Notes: generated by a model not told the origin, from the sequence alone. DNA of 64,000 bases from Rhizobacter terrae (GCF_003852895.1 NZ_QUSW01000001.1:1426001-1490000); one strand, 5' to 3'. Shown: positions 28,401 to 35,507, numbered from the stretch's first letter. Numbers and translations are program-made.

Positions 28401-31400
28401 CGGCGGACAGGCGTGCCGTCACGCGGCCCTGGATGTCGTAGCGCACGTTGAGCATGCGCACGTCGGCCGTGCCGGCCGCCACCGTGGTCTTGGTGAGGTT
28501 GCCGACCTTGTCGTACACGAACTGCGTCACCGTGCCCGAGGTGTCGGTCTGCTGGATGACGCGGTTGTCCAGGTCGTAGCCGTAGGTGGTGGACTGGTCG
28601 GCCGGCGAAGACGCCGGGCGCAGCGCCAGCAGGGTCTTGGCGGTGTCCAGGTCGGCGCTGACCGGCGTGGCGTAGCGGATGACCTGCTGCAGGTTGCCGT
28701 CCAGGTCGTAGATGCTCTCGGTGAGGTATCCCTCGGCATCCACGATGCCCACCACCTGCCCGCGGGCGTTGTAGATGTTGTGGGTGCGCTGGTCGGCACC
28801 CGCCAGCGTGTTCGACTGGGTGCTGGCAGCCACCAGCACATAGAAGCTGCGCGATGAGGTCGCGCCCGACGGGTCGGAGGCGCTGACGTTGAGTTGCAGC
28901 ACGCCGGCATCGGCATCGCCCGGGATGCCCATGAGCGTGTGAGTCGACGCGTCGAAGCGCAGCCACGCCGGCAGGGGCTCGCCGGTCCCTGCCGTGACGC
29001 GGTATTGCAGCGGCTCTCCGGTGAGTTCCGTGAACGCGGGCACCGTGTAGTTGAAGACCTGGCCGGCCGACGCGTTCTGGTTCGGCATGGCGGTAGGCAC
29101 CACCGGCTGACGCTCCACGCTCAGGGTGAAGGTGGTGGACACCTTGGCGCCGAAGTTGTCGGTGGCCGTCACGGTCAACACGAGCGGGCCTGCCGCTGTG
29201 GACGGCGGTGTACCGCTGAAGGTGCCGGTGGCTGCGTCGAAGCTGAGCCACGTGGGCAACGCGGCGCCGGTCGAACGCTTGGCGCTCAGGGTGATGGTGT
29301 TGCCCACGTCCGGGTCGCGGAACGTGACCGGGGGCACCTGGAAGCGGTAGGCCGTGCCCACGGGGACGGACTGGTTGGCAAGGGGCACCACCACCATCGG
29401 CGTGCTGTTGACGGTGAGCGTGAAGCTGCCCGTCACAGCCGCACCCAGCGCATCGGTGGAGGTGATGTAGAGCGTGTACACGCCGGCATCGGCCTGCGTG
29501 GGCGTGCCGGTGAAGCGCCGCGTGGCCGGGTCGAAGTTGATCCAGCTGGGCAGGCCCACCGGACGGTACACACGCGTGTCGCCGTCGGCATCAGGGAAGG
29601 TGGGCGAGGTGTAGGTCCAGGCAGTGCCGACCGTGGCCTTCTGCGCCACCAGGGTGGGCACGGTGGGCGCCGCATTGACGCGCAGCGAGAAGACGTTGCT
29701 CGCCGCCAGGCCCTTGCCGTCGGTGGCACGCAAGTCGATGGACAGGGTGCCCAGGTCTGTTGCACCCGCGGTGCCGGAGAAGGTGCGCGTCGCGGGGTTG
29801 AAGGACAGCCAGGCCGGCAGGGCCGCACCGCCGGAGAGCGTCGCGCTGTAGGTCAGCGAATCGCCGGCATCGGAATCACTGAAGGCGCCTGCGGGAACGG
29901 TGTACGAGAAGGCCAGGCCTTGCGTCGCCACCTGCAAGGCCACGCCGAGGTTGACCTGCGGGCGGTGGTCGCCCACGTTGACGGTGAGCTTGGCGCTGGC
30001 GATGCGGCCGAGCGGGTCGGCGGCATTGATGGTGATGACGGCGTCGTTGCCCAGGTCCGTCGCCGAGGGCGTGCCGCTGAAGGTGCGGGTGGTGGCGTTG
30101 AAGCTCATCCACGCCGGCATGCCGCTGGCGGTATAGGTCAGCGTATCGCCGTCGACATCGACAAAGGCGCCGGTGGGCACGGTGTAGCTGAAGGCCGCGC
30201 CCGTGGGCGCGAACACGCTGCCCAGCAGCGGGTCGGCCGCATAGGGCACGCCGTTGCCGGTGCTGGCCACCACGCGCAAGGTGATGTCGGCGTACTTGGA
30301 TCCACCTTGGGCGTCGGTCGCGGTGATGCGCACGGTGACCGTGCTGGCCGCCGTCGGCGTGCCGGAGAAGCTGCGCGTCGCCGGGTTGAAGCTCAGCCAT
30401 GCGGGCAGCGCGGCACCGGAACTCAGCGTCGCGGTGTAGCTGAGCGTGTCGGTGGTGTCGGGGTCGACGAAAGCGCTGGCCGGCAGCGTGTAGTTCCACG
30501 CCTTGCCGGCCTTCAGGCCGTAGCTCAGGCCCGAGATGTTGGTGGTGGGCAGCGTGTCGACATTGATCGTGAACACGCTGGCCGCCGTCTGGCCGAAGCG
30601 GTCGGTCGCAGTGACCTTGACCGACAACAACCCGGCGTCGCTGTACTGCGGCATGCCGCTGAAGCTGCCGACGGTGGGCTCGAAAGCTAGCCACGACGGC
30701 AGCGGTGCGCCGCTGGCCAGGGTGGCGGAGTAGCTGAGCCAGTCACCGGCGGTTTCCGAGAAGGCGGTGGCCGGCAGCTTGAAGCTGAACTGCGCGCGCG
30801 GGCGAGCCGTCTGCGCCGTGATGGGCGTGGCCGCAACGGGCGCGGCATTGACGGTGAGGCTGAACGATGCCGAGACTTGCGCGCCCGCCAGGTCCATGGC
30901 GGTCACGCTGACCTGCACCACACCGGCATCCGCCGCGGTGGGCGTGCCGGAGAAGGTCCGCGTCGCGGCATCGAAGCTCAGCCAGGAAGGCAGCGGCGAG
31001 CCGTCGGTGCGCGTGGCGAAGAAGGTCAGCAGGTCGGCGGCGTCCGGGTCGGCGAAGCTTGCCGCGGGCACGCTGGCGCTGAAGGCGGAGCCGGCCTGGA
31101 CCACGCGGTCCACGAGCGGAGCGACCACGACCGGCAGGCTGTTGACGACGAGGTTGAAGGTGGCCGAGGTCGCCGCACCGGCAATGTCGGTGCCGGTCAC
31201 ACGCAAGGCGATGCTGCTGCCCATGCCCAGCGGCGGTGTGCCGCTGAAGCTGCGCAGATTCGCATCGAAGCTCAGCCACGACGGCAGGGCCGATCCATCG
31301 GCCAGGGTGGCGCTGTAGCTCAGGTTGTCGCCTGCGTCGGCATCGGTGAATGCCGGGGCGGTGAAGGACCAGTAGCCACCGCCGATCGCACTCTGGTTGG

Positions 31401-34173
31401 CGATGGCCACGGCCGCCGGCGGCGTGTTCACGCGCACGGCGAAGTTCGTCACGGCATGCGCGCCCGTGTCGTTCGTGGCGGTGATGCGCACCGACAGCAG
31501 GCCGGAGGCCGTGGCGGGCGGCGTGCCCGCCAGCGTGCGCGTGGCCGGGTCGTACACCAGCCAATCGGGCAAGGCGCTGCCATCGGCCAGCGAAACGGCA
31601 TAGCTGATCTCGCCGCCGTCGGCGAGGTCGGTGAACACGTCGGCATCGAGCACCAGGCTCAGGGCCGAGCCCACCTGCACGGTCTGGTCGGCCACGGGCT
31701 TGGTCAGCACGAGGGAGACGTTGGCATCCCTGGAGGCGTAGCGCACCTGGTCCACCAGGCGGCCGGCGGCGTCATAGCGGAACTCCGTCAGGTAGTTCTC
31801 GCCATCGATGCTGGTGCGCAGCAGGCCGTCGCGATCGTAGAAGTTGCGGGTGACGCGGTTGTACTTGCCACGCAAGGGCTGGATGTCATCGGGCGACACC
31901 GAATCGCCGAACGCGGACACATCCACCGTGTGCTCGTAGTCGATACTCGCCACGACGCGCGACGCGCCGTCGTACTGGGTCTGCGTGACGCCGCCCTTCG
32001 CATCCACCACCTTCACCAGGCGGTCTGCCGCGTCGTAGGCGCGCCAGGTCTTGTCATCGAGTGCAGAAGCCAACGGCCGGATGGCAGCCAGCGCCGGATT
32101 GGCGGGCGCACCGGTGCCATCGACCAGCAGCGACAGGTTGACCGGGTTGGCATAGCCGATGCTGAGCGTCAGCAGATTGCTGGCGTTGTAGCGGTACTCG
32201 GTGAGATGGCCGGAAGCATCGATGTCCGCAGCCTTGCGCCCGACGCTGTCGTACAGCGCCCAGCTGCGCACGCCGGTCGGGTCCTGCGTCATCAGCAGGC
32301 GGTTGTCGGCGTCGTAGAAGTAGCGCGTCGTGCCCAGGGCCACGCCCTTGTTCGATTGCACGACCGACGACAGTCGGCCCGCATTGTCGAAGCTGCTGAT
32401 GGTGACCAGGCCACTGGCCAGCGTGACCGTGGTCCTGTTGCCGACGTCGTCGTAGGTGGTCGTCGTGGTGTTGCCCAGCGCATCGCGCGCCGTGAGCACG
32501 CGGCCCATGCCGTCGTAGGTGAAGCGCGTCGTGGCGGCCTTGGCCGACACCGTCTTGAGCAAGGCCCCTGATTGGTCGTAGACGTACTGCGTGACGGACT
32601 GGTTGCCGTCCAGCACGCCGGCGCCGGTCGCATCGGTCGAAGCGTACGAGGTGCTGCGGGCGAGTTGGCCCCGGTGGTCGTAGCTCATGTCCGAACGGAC
32701 CACGGCCGTGCCGTCTTGCGCGGCTGCCCAGGTCGCCATGGCCGATTCCGTCGGAACGGCCGTCGCGGCCAAACCGCTGACCGGGTAGGCCTGCGCACCA
32801 TAGGCGATGCTGGCCGTGCGGTTGCCCTTGGCGTCGTACCGGTATTCGGTCACCCGGCCTTCGGCACTGATCGAGAAACGCAGCTGGTTCTTGCCAGCCG
32901 CGTCATACACATGCCGCGTCGTCAGCGGGTCGCGCGCCGCATCGGCGCCAGACGCAGCGGTCGCGAACACCGTCTCGGTGAGCAGCTGATTGCGAGCGTC
33001 ATACGTGCGGGACACGGCGTTGCCAGCCGAGTCCTGCTGGGACACCTGGTTGCCCTGCGCGTCGTAGCCCATGGTGACGAAGGTGCCGTCGGCATGGTCC
33101 ACCCGCACCAGATGGCCTGCTTCGCCATAGGCAAACTGCGTGGCACCGGCCGCATTCTCGATGCGGATCAACTGCCCGTCGGCGTCATACCCGAACACGG
33201 TGACCTGCCCGACCGGATCCACCACCGTCGTGCGGCGTGCCGCGGTGTCATAGGTGTAGGTGGTGAGGTGCCCTTGCGCATCGGCCACGCTGGCCACGCG
33301 GTATTCGCTGCCCACCAGCACATACTCGATGTGCAGCAGGGTGCCATCGTCTTGCGTGATGGTGGAGATGCGGCGGCTCGTGCCTTCGTAGGTGTACCCG
33401 GTGTGGTAGACCTTGCCGTCGCTCACGTCGTTGTCCGTCGGGCTCAGGTCCACGGTCACGCCATTGAGTCGATTCTGCGCGTCGTAGCTGTAGCGCACCC
33501 GCGTCAGGGTGGTGGCCGCAGCCCCGGTGCCGTAGGCGGTGCGGACCTGGGTCAGGTTGCTGCCGGTGTAGTCGAAGAAGACGGTCTCGCCCGAGGCATC
33601 GGCAATGCTGGCGATCTGGCCGGCCGCGTCGTAGCTGTAGCTCAGGCTGTTGCCGGTGGTGTCGGTGGTGGACAGCAGGCGCCCGCTGCCGGTGGCGTCG
33701 TAGACCTGCCGCAGGCCGGTGTTGCCATCGGTCCAGGTGAACTGGGTGGCCGACCAGGTGATCTTGTCGTGGGCCCCGGCGCCATTGACGTTGACGTAAG
33801 CCGACAGGGACGCATCGAAGGCATACGTGGCCTGGGCACCGTCCTGGTCGGTGCGCACGATCTGGCTGCCGGCCGCGCCCAGCGTGCCGACCACCGAGAT
33901 CTGCTGGCGGTAGATGCCTTCGGCCCAGTTGTCGGCGTTGTCGTCATCCAGCCGGCCCTGGCTGTTGTAGGTGCGCAAGGCCGTGACACCGAGGCCCACG
34001 CCCACCAGGCGCTCGTCCTGGTCTTGCACGACCAGGTTGCCGTTGGCCACGTTGACGTAGGCCTGCTCGCCGTTGCGCCCCTGCCCCGCCGACCCCACCC
34101 CCCCCTGGTTGCCCAGGGTCACCAAGGAGGTGAGGCTCAAGCCCAGGCTGTTTCCGCTGACGATCGCGACCAT
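15742..34173 (-). CDS. Giant YD/Rhs-repeat protein with Ig-like, DUF5648 and LysM domains and C-terminal toxin module
   Basis: A 6143-aa protein. ATG at 34173 is preceded by AGAGGAA; longer in-frame starts lack this. In order: an N-terminal region (residues 1-120) with LGLSLTSLVTLGNQGG and AYVNVANGNLVVQDQD; YD repeats; ten Ig/cadherin-like repeats (about 820-1780); a very long second YD-repeat block; a duplicated 91-residue module (about 4050-4235); three DUF5648-like repeats (about 4593-4748); more YD repeats; LysM (about 5244-5298); a hydrophobic Gly/Ala-rich region (VVIAVAVTVI); and a C-terminal toxin-like domain. YD repeats build a large beta-barrel shell that encapsulates a toxin. No signal peptide, PAAR domain or classical Rhs-core end motif was seen, so the export route is unclear. 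It is probably made with the upstream TPR genes and is protected against by the downstream small gene. Confidence 0.9.
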   Translation of the reverse strand: MVAIVSGNSLGLSLTSLVTLGNQGGVGSAGQGRNGEQAYVNVANGNLVVQDQDERLVGVGLGVTALRTYNSQGRLDDDNADNWAEGIYRQQISVVGTLGAAGSQIVRTDQDGAQATYAFDASLSAYVNVNGAGAHDKITWSATQFTWTDGNTGLRQVYDATGSGRLLSTTDTTGNSLSYSYDAAGQIASIADASGETVFFDYTGSNLTQVRTAYGTGAAATTLTRVRYSYDAQNRLNGVTVDLSPTDNDVSDGKVYHTGYTYEGTSRRISTITQDDGTLLHIEYVLVGSEYRVASVADAQGHLTTYTYDTAARRTTVVDPVGQVTVFGYDADGQLIRIENAAGATQFAYGEAGHLVRVDHADGTFVTMGYDAQGNQVSQQDSAGNAVSRTYDARNQLLTETVFATAASGADAARDPLTTRHVYDAAGKNQLRFSISAEGRVTEYRYDAKGNRTASIAYGAQAYPVSGLAATAVPTESAMATWAAAQDGTAVVRSDMSYDHRGQLARSTSYASTDATGAGVLDGNQSVTQYVYDQSGALLKTVSAKAATTRFTYDGMGRVLTARDALGNTTTTTYDDVGNRTTVTLASGLVTISSFDNAGRLSSVVQSNKGVALGTTRYFYDADNRLLMTQDPTGVRSWALYDSVGRKAADIDASGHLTEYRYNASNLLTLSIGYANPVNLSLLVDGTGAPANPALAAIRPLASALDDKTWRAYDAADRLVKVVDAKGGVTQTQYDGASRVVASIDYEHTVDVSAFGDSVSPDDIQPLRGKYNRVTRNFYDRDGLLRTSIDGENYLTEFRYDAAGRLVDQVRYASRDANVSLVLTKPVADQTVQVGSALSLVLDADVFTDLADGGEISYAVSLADGSALPDWLVYDPATRTLAGTPPATASGLLSVRITATNDTGAHAVTNFAVRVNTPPAAVAIANQSAIGGGYWSFTAPAFTDADAGDNLSYSATLADGSALPSWLSFDANLRSFSGTPPLGMGSSIALRVTGTDIAGAATSATFNLVVNSLPVVVAPLVDRVVQAGSAFSASVPAASFADPDAADLLTFFATRTDGSPLPSWLSFDAATRTFSGTPTAADAGVVQVSVTAMDLAGAQVSASFSLTVNAAPVAATPITAQTARPRAQFSFKLPATAFSETAGDWLSYSATLASGAPLPSWLAFEPTVGSFSGMPQYSDAGLLSVKVTATDRFGQTAASVFTINVDTLPTTNISGLSYGLKAGKAWNYTLPASAFVDPDTTDTLSYTATLSSGAALPAWLSFNPATRSFSGTPTAASTVTVRITATDAQGGSKYADITLRVVASTGNGVPYAADPLLGSVFAPTGAAFSYTVPTGAFVDVDGDTLTYTASGMPAWMSFNATTRTFSGTPSATDLGNDAVITINAADPLGRIASAKLTVNVGDHRPQVNLGVALQVATQGLAFSYTVPAGAFSDSDAGDSLTYSATLSGGAALPAWLSFNPATRTFSGTAGATDLGTLSIDLRATDGKGLAASNVFSLRVNAAPTVPTLVAQKATVGTAWTYTSPTFPDADGDTRVYRPVGLPSWINFDPATRRFTGTPTQADAGVYTLYITSTDALGAAVTGSFTLTVNSTPMVVVPLANQSVPVGTAYRFQVPPVTFRDPDVGNTITLSAKRSTGAALPTWLSFDAATGTFSGTPPSTAAGPLVLTVTATDNFGAKVSTTFTLSVERQPVVPTAMPNQNASAGQVFNYTVPAFTELTGEPLQYRVTAGTGEPLPAWLRFDASTHTLMGIPGDADAGVLQLNVSASDPSGATSSRSFYVLVAASTQSNTLAGADQRTHNIYNARGQVVGIVDAEGYLTESIYDLDGNLQQVIRYATPVSADLDTAKTLLALRPASSPADQSTTYGYDLDNRVIQQTDTSGTVTQFVYDKVGNLTKTTVAAGTADVRMLNVRYDIQGRVTARLSAEGGALLTGTLTTAQINTIWAQYGTSYAYDAAGRLTSETDPNGLKTLYVYDGAGQLTHTINAAGEIAVRNYNSLGQLTSQVAAGKRLTAAQLAAVKGGIADAAFHAMVDPVVAAGPNSVTSYEYNVLGQVSRKVDALGADWAYAYDSFGELSQETRELTSAESTVPGQEVIQHGYDRRGLANYMDHSSPGASTGSFIGYDAFGRANYTSDGNGNQSTVTYDRLGRVIATTDPLNATRVTTYDAFSRVHTQTDATGNTTTYAYDDAARSTTVTTAEGVSVTTVRNREGQVQTVTDARGNTTTYSYDKNGALTGTATPLTTTGSSYDHAGRLTQTTDANGNKVDYTYDAANRVLTRVVDNGGLKLKTSYEYDAKGEQTAIVDPNNVRTEFKYTDGGLVFMKTVDVGGLNLATTYDYDPHGNVLKVTSPGGTVTRYVYDGLGRRKEEHVDPDGVGALNLTRSYTYDGNGNVLTSTDENGHVTHYAYDGDNRLVATIDPTGRVTGTVYDAEGRVRLSGRLAATVDVSTLGDRISPDEVAALLQFDPAHDLVELRSYDRDGRLRYTVNGGGDVTELRYDASGNVSEQIGYATKLASVNLTDASWEPVPVRDPAHDVVNRRFYDALDRAVYSVDGTGGLVQQKFDGNGNVIERTAYATRIDPNTGLTQSLLDAAAAGVADNPDNITQRYQYDKAGRLSYSVDGMGAVTHFEYDSDGNLVRRTDYATTIGAGVDPASVRVDAAHDRVTQMVYDAADRCVYTVAADGALVKRSYDNNGNVVLQSAYANKVPGGTPITLAALNGILHTDADRTTRAVFDKANRQVFSIGPDGAVSEMKYDAHGNVVQTVSYVGQLALDNTTVVTRDNSDLTTLVNAPDDGRNRHTRMAYDAANRLVFTVDATGSVKGSEYDGVGRVARSTVYARGIDPALATSAEAVHTALANAADAGPDRVDTFDYDACGYLKKHTDAMGGVEEYEYDGLGNKVKFTNKNRAVWNYEYDANGKLAREISPQVDLFTLLTLVDGTLTDGINYHESIVTAYTYDAFGNLKTRTEAQGRPGEQRTTSYSYDKLGHQVRVDYPQVAVYRASADALSTGGLAARTEYAATEVSLYTQTVYDVFGQAVANRDVSGNWSYKAYDKAGEVRYDVDAAGYVTGYTRDTFGDVTQLDRYAAATSMGSRGASAPDIAAVETVLASVSHTDDRIVTSHYDRLGRTVLVEEPQTWVYEGVTGEQGVGRMSSKATRMSYNAFGELQTQESLRTGTVASGEWVGVSHYYDALGRETATVDGLGYLTTKDYDRAGNLVAVTEFAEAAASWSVDGFTPGSTSSNDRTVHYEYDLLNRKVHEYRDGLTFGVAYGTGATEGYGRVETFYGYDAVGNLTRTTDANGGTTYSYYDALGRVTAVAAPQRSNQIDWSSVTPLTEFRRDAYGNVLLKIDYKQGAAWANDSGYAANDTSIRPEGRRTYTAYDKHGHAIQTTDAQQHTQYASYDAAGRLAKQWAGVTSTDGRTVQTSFTVTRYDALGQVVDTIQPGTVGQPVVEHQQAYNAFGEVTSRSVNGVQQEYFRYDAAGNLWQTNEGDGVDRAMLYDQQGHLTAEIRSSTVGAIRALGDASQADALGGTRRVESRYDALGRATERVEAERATNSVSGQTEVAVSNGITGSAINSTVTPTETLDGTGNPQLTWLGQNSVTMSWGSLAGLGNGLVKVEFDYLTSTKSVPVYREEGLDNWVLDGYKTVGALPRTRTAIVPGADTGATVTWDETLATAPTDIEGGISAITRVRVYKQDAAGDWQLMADNGSAAPIGRHVLVAKPADMSIGYSPSSEFESVMQLRYRKVGDTNWTSTTRYNNHVQAQVIDFGDSLYVNTSGLSAGTYEYELDSRGAADAGVTSKSSGQWLISAPPLASISSAPSFATSTSSMLRWATPTAGVHERFHIRRVGESSWSGLSIQSVGSGLSGADLYWQGDGDFEYELLFEVDGESTPYAHATGTVHITPSKPPVYVPPVGEAPAIAAPLQTGTVQVGGHIIGYDASHHPVYEVDSSGHVVGATYQPVLRWAQPAAGTVATFQVRGVADGITRTLPVVADIVDGVSRGQRVDLSSLAVGEYDTRLTFSGPAWPLSGLSAGRLVVTAGSAAPVEGRYEDRTVYVTVPVTVTPEDPSHFAVLDEYGQVSSYTAPVVVGVDYNGYWIFGEGYAGDYAGTGLDGLARYTNVHAVPFTRNETHAEVVSVWVPGHYENQTVNVTVPVTVMPEDPSHFAEYDEFGQLSGYTAPVVVGHEENLLWVFGEGYTGDFVGFNIDSMPIYENVRAVPVTHYETHTEVQSVWVPTPDAVTSSTALAYTDHTPAYTPGHTIPGVPATYSASTTTVLGSRAISEGGSNDAALTITAPRDTTERPLVKQTFDRWGNVLSVTDPRSGYWQTTYKYDWGNRVIQQNKTTPDGNTDYRESARMLYDALGNLVISIDARGNYSYRSIDQGGNVAAERQGWSNATLNAYDAYGEKVQSVDTLGNTTLYEYDDVGRLKTVKHLSTGYYGTVQAKRYTVNADNTLTQAADWTPTESNEYDELGRKFRSTNANGEVTSYTYDLQGNVVSTTSLGHTTTASFDTQNRKVSETDANGTTQTWKYDYFGRFAAGVAHTDIGGAQYSYTYNGTGELLTQTNTRGQSITNTYDGAGQLVRTQTLTRTTTYGGGEGWRDEGITGFLRTSAAAGYTALYRLMLAGGQHMLTTNAAERSSLISSGAHDEGVIGYVATAADATHVALYQLRVGGHRAYTTSWAEVLSAQASGWTLEGTIGYIGTVDDDTSTALYRLLNGETADHYYTTDRAKRNAIAGMHETDVVNTTSTTYDLAGNKLSERVEQGGVVYQDNRMAYDAQGRLRLVTGLSGLRVNYDYDRAGNRIHVRSEYQQISDDGQSVSKQVKNTWSAFDEQNREVIAEGVELPDYYSYGGGSGEYGDASTEYTERSVEDAYGNYHRVAVNHDQGHELEYDSNGNRIRDTSYGKVAVKSGGVEHFDGYLVYRRDPETGDMIMVRDGEDYHPRVIAPGDLRYDYSTGRNYVYSMSSFDGDGYSLFYVDRVDAHYTTDPVTYAEGKGIHSEFYTYDNLGRLVTTQRSETGWGDRVTTETREYDGAGRVVHEGPGVGTLNAQYVSILGDQVNFRNRVNRYDSHGQLAAQHVQDSDGHVPYDISYDLYDNAGNLQRYSLHGYGDHDYTNTYVYRIEKFDGYKEAEINGSSDTFESGHTAYSYDQNGRLTGIKDDTKPANDRSFINDVNGVVLQTVQDGKLLRNLVVNGEVIGQYGVGIDAVTPRDEDGNPRFAQIGSLDQNFRKIDGNFPVASVGSYQVQAGDTLQSIASNSYGDSSLWWKIAQANGIAGNADLRIGQTLTLPSSGISAHNDAGTFRPYDASTMMGDTTPNLPAPDGGDCGGFGALLLVVIAVAVTVITNGATAESLPEAFAALASSGAAEAGSAAAVEAAAAGGDALAAYVSASEAYLAGAQVGAQIAGGLIGATAGAVASQAVGVALHLQDKFDWGQVAQAAISGGVAGGLQGLNVFQSSPIANQVVRQAIGNAITQQVSVTMGLQKKFNWKGVVAAGAGAAVGGLVAQELNAQGEGATDQAKQDWFARVQQIGKATLTGLAAGTTTAALRGGRFSIQQVASDAFGNALGESLADLATSSDEVGPIGPMERERILGYFADGPDNPDRWWGFHDSIKKPDNLDWLTQKVPTSEAGQLDAAIDRVSRLSGVGDPLRVNGLGNHIGGDTWSQSLLWLGANGETVLRGAGIAQVGKLRPVFGAYPKGEPLPLGATTSAFMDEQNHLYYRVVAPGFNELVSAPGTVAGGGTERFPQVNITGKRASETFDEGFMNGMSEALSPMWQGVKRFASDTVDHWNYELGIRHGNPVYQTDFYKFGKQYGFTGAFVTSTLEGATAPFAVAGLGLNGAVETAVGLGQGDFGRAGRGAAQMTISGGMVAATVYGPKVMGMGPMLGRATLRGINGLLDDAVTWIGNRAEASALRSNAFANIEFEGAASVTGRGLSKPGTPYLLVEEGKAPMYVSGMTLRANEEIYGVAGATINSVDEIPALMEKAGFAASDFDEIHFQQLSQDAYDRLVEQRGGHFDAIWGDASYDATKRIKYSYEKMLTKFDGELKMPIKLRPGLLAHDEQAIYAVAHEMSEINRFMRETAASTLTGDQMYAATRAYNPLLKTNWHYQAIIDGDSAVLKFRGVSIANEVSNAK
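18280..18440 (-). other. LysM domain within the Rhs protein
   Basis: YQVQAGDTLQSIASNSYGDS then WWKIAQANGI and LRIGQTLTLP, a complete LysM motif for binding peptidoglycan or chitin-type sugars. It lies where the conserved end of an Rhs core would normally precede the variable toxin, about 850 residues from the C-terminus. Confidence 0.85.
19930..20400 (-). repeat. Three DUF5648-like repeats in the Rhs protein
   Basis: Three ~45-residue units with the pattern ALYRL...G..H..TT...E...L...G...EG.IGY (for example TSTALYRLLNGETADHYYTT). This matches the short repeat family DUF5648 often found in secreted bacterial proteins, where it may bind carbohydrate. It is inserted in a YD block after an apparent linker GGGEGWRDEG. 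Confidence 0.65.
21470..22022 (-). repeat. Tandem duplication of a 91-residue module inside the Rhs gene
   Basis: Two adjacent units, about 21756-22022 and 21470-21755. Each reads VTVPVTVxPEDPSHFA, a D-E-x-G-Q segment, YTAPVVVG, a W-x-F-G-E-G-Y segment, and ends VxSVWVP. The DNA is also similar between units, so the duplication is fairly recent. I do not recognise the module. It interrupts the YD repeats. Confidence 0.75.
28830..31715 (-). repeat. Ten tandem Ig/cadherin-like (CADG/He_PIG type) repeats
   Basis: Within the giant Rhs gene, ten consecutive units of about 95 aa. Each unit has the pattern LPxWLxFDxxTRxFSGTP followed by VxVTATDxxGxxxxxxFxLxV. They resemble the putative Ig domains of large bacterial surface and secreted proteins and are inserted between YD-repeat blocks. 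They probably form a rod-like spacer or adhesive stalk. Sequence similarity between units is high at protein level but visibly diverged. Confidence 0.8.
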
Positions 34174-34385
34174 GAAATTCCTCTGCGAATGCTGCTGTGT
34201 TCTTGCTTGTGGCTGCCGACGGGAAAGTCCCATCGGGGCTGTACGGCAATACGTCAGCGGAATTTCCGGTTGGTTTAGGCGCGACCCCTTGTTTCAGTGG
34301 GTTGATCGTGAATACGCCTCGAACTGCGGCAAAAGGGATGGCAACGCGTGCACTGCGTCACGCCCAGTCCCGCCGAGTCCGCGAA

Positions 34386-35507
34386 TCAATGCAGGGTCTG
34401 GTTCGCCCGGCGCTGGAGCTGTCTGCGCGACGCGAGCAGCCGGCTGGCCAGCCGCTGCAGGCTTTGTGCATCGCGGGCTTCCCCATCGAGCAGCGCCTGG
34501 GCATACCGCCACGCGAACCCTTCGGGGTCCAGCCGGCGAGCAGTGACGATCAGGCGCCCGGCCTCCTCGCGCTGGTCCTGCAAGGCACAGATGACGGCCA
34601 GGCCGCCATGCGTTTCACCAAAGCGGTCGTCGATGGCCATCGCGCGTTCCAGGCAGCGCCGCGCTGAAGCAAAGTCGCGCCGGATGATGTGCGCCCAGGC
34701 CATGCCCGACCAGGTGCCGATGTGCTCGGTGAAAGTCTGCGTCGCCCGTTCGTAGGCGGCCAGCGCCCCATCGACGTCGCCGCGCGCCAGTTGCGCGGTG
34801 GCGAACGTCGACCAGACGCGGCCGTCGCCCGGGTTCAAGGCGACTGCACGTTCGAGCATGGGCGACGCGGCCGCTGCGTCCCCGCGCAGCAGGTCGTCCG
34901 CCGCCTTCACCACCAGCGCCTCGATGCAATCGGGGTGCTGGGCCAGGCAGGCCGCCGCCAGCGCCGCCGCCTGTTCGTGGTCGTTGGTGTCGAAGAAAGC
35001 CAGCCCGGCCACGCCGGCGGCCTCGGCGGAGCGCACCGAGTCCGGTGCCAGGCGCCAGGCCTCGCAGGCCGCCGCCGGATCGCCCGATTGATGCAGGCTG
35101 CGCAGGAGCCATGGCAGCACCGACGGCTGGTCCGGCGATATCTGCAGGCCACGCTCGAAGGACTCGGCCGCAGCGGTGAAGCTGCCGGAATGGAACAACG
35201 CAAGGCCGAGCGTGAACAAGGCCGTCGCCCTGTTGGCTGGTGGCATGTCGGTGCTGGACAGCAGCCCGTTGACGAGCGAGATGGCCTCAGGCCACCGATG
35301 TTCGTTCATGAAGACCTGCGCGCGCAGGTAGTCCAGCAAGGATGCGCCCACACCTGCCTGGCGGGCCACCTCGATGGCCTCTCGTCCGAGCGCCGGGCGC
35401 TTCTCGGCGAACGCTGTCGCCATGCATTCCTGCAACAACGATTCATTGGCAGGGTCGCTGCGAAGCATGACGAGCAGGCGATCGGCCGGTGTGAGCTTGG
35501 CATTCAT
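34386..35507 (-). CDS. TPR-repeat protein upstream of the giant Rhs gene
   Basis: A 373-aa cytoplasmic-looking protein made of TPR-like helical pairs: ALFTLGLALFHSGSFTAAAE then SFERGLQISPDQPSVL; later MLERAVALNPGDGRVWSTFA, ALAAYERATQTFTEHIGTWS, and CLERAMAIDDRFGETHGGLA. No signal peptide or membrane segment. Third of three short genes leading to the Rhs gene, with a 212-base gap to it. TPR proteins often act as chaperones or adaptors in secretion; a role in folding or exporting the giant protein is inferred from position only. Confidence 0.75.
   Translation of the reverse strand: MNAKLTPADRLLVMLRSDPANESLLQECMATAFAEKRPALGREAIEVARQAGVGASLLDYLRAQVFMNEHRWPEAISLVNGLLSSTDMPPANRATALFTLGLALFHSGSFTAAAESFERGLQISPDQPSVLPWLLRSLHQSGDPAAACEAWRLAPDSVRSAEAAGVAGLAFFDTNDHEQAAALAAACLAQHPDCIEALVVKAADDLLRGDAAAASPMLERAVALNPGDGRVWSTFATAQLARGDVDGALAAYERATQTFTEHIGTWSGMAWAHIIRRDFASARRCLERAMAIDDRFGETHGGLAVICALQDQREEAGRLIVTARRLDPEGFAWRYAQALLDGEARDAQSLQRLASRLLASRRQLQRRANQTLH

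Noticed and set aside
22636-28857. A very long open frame on the plus strand opposite the Rhs gene (over 2000 codons), with others at 18400-19797, 19825-22170, 28894-30690, 30877-32571 and 32572-34278
   Set aside because: They mirror the reading frame of the Rhs gene: GC-rich codon bias removes stops on the opposite strand. The translations are Arg/Val/His-rich without domains or ribosome sites.
15742-34173. Periodic short motifs resembling a CRISPR or satellite array
   Set aside because: The periodicity is the coding repeat of YD and Ig-like domains, with variable DNA and no constant spacer-repeat structure.
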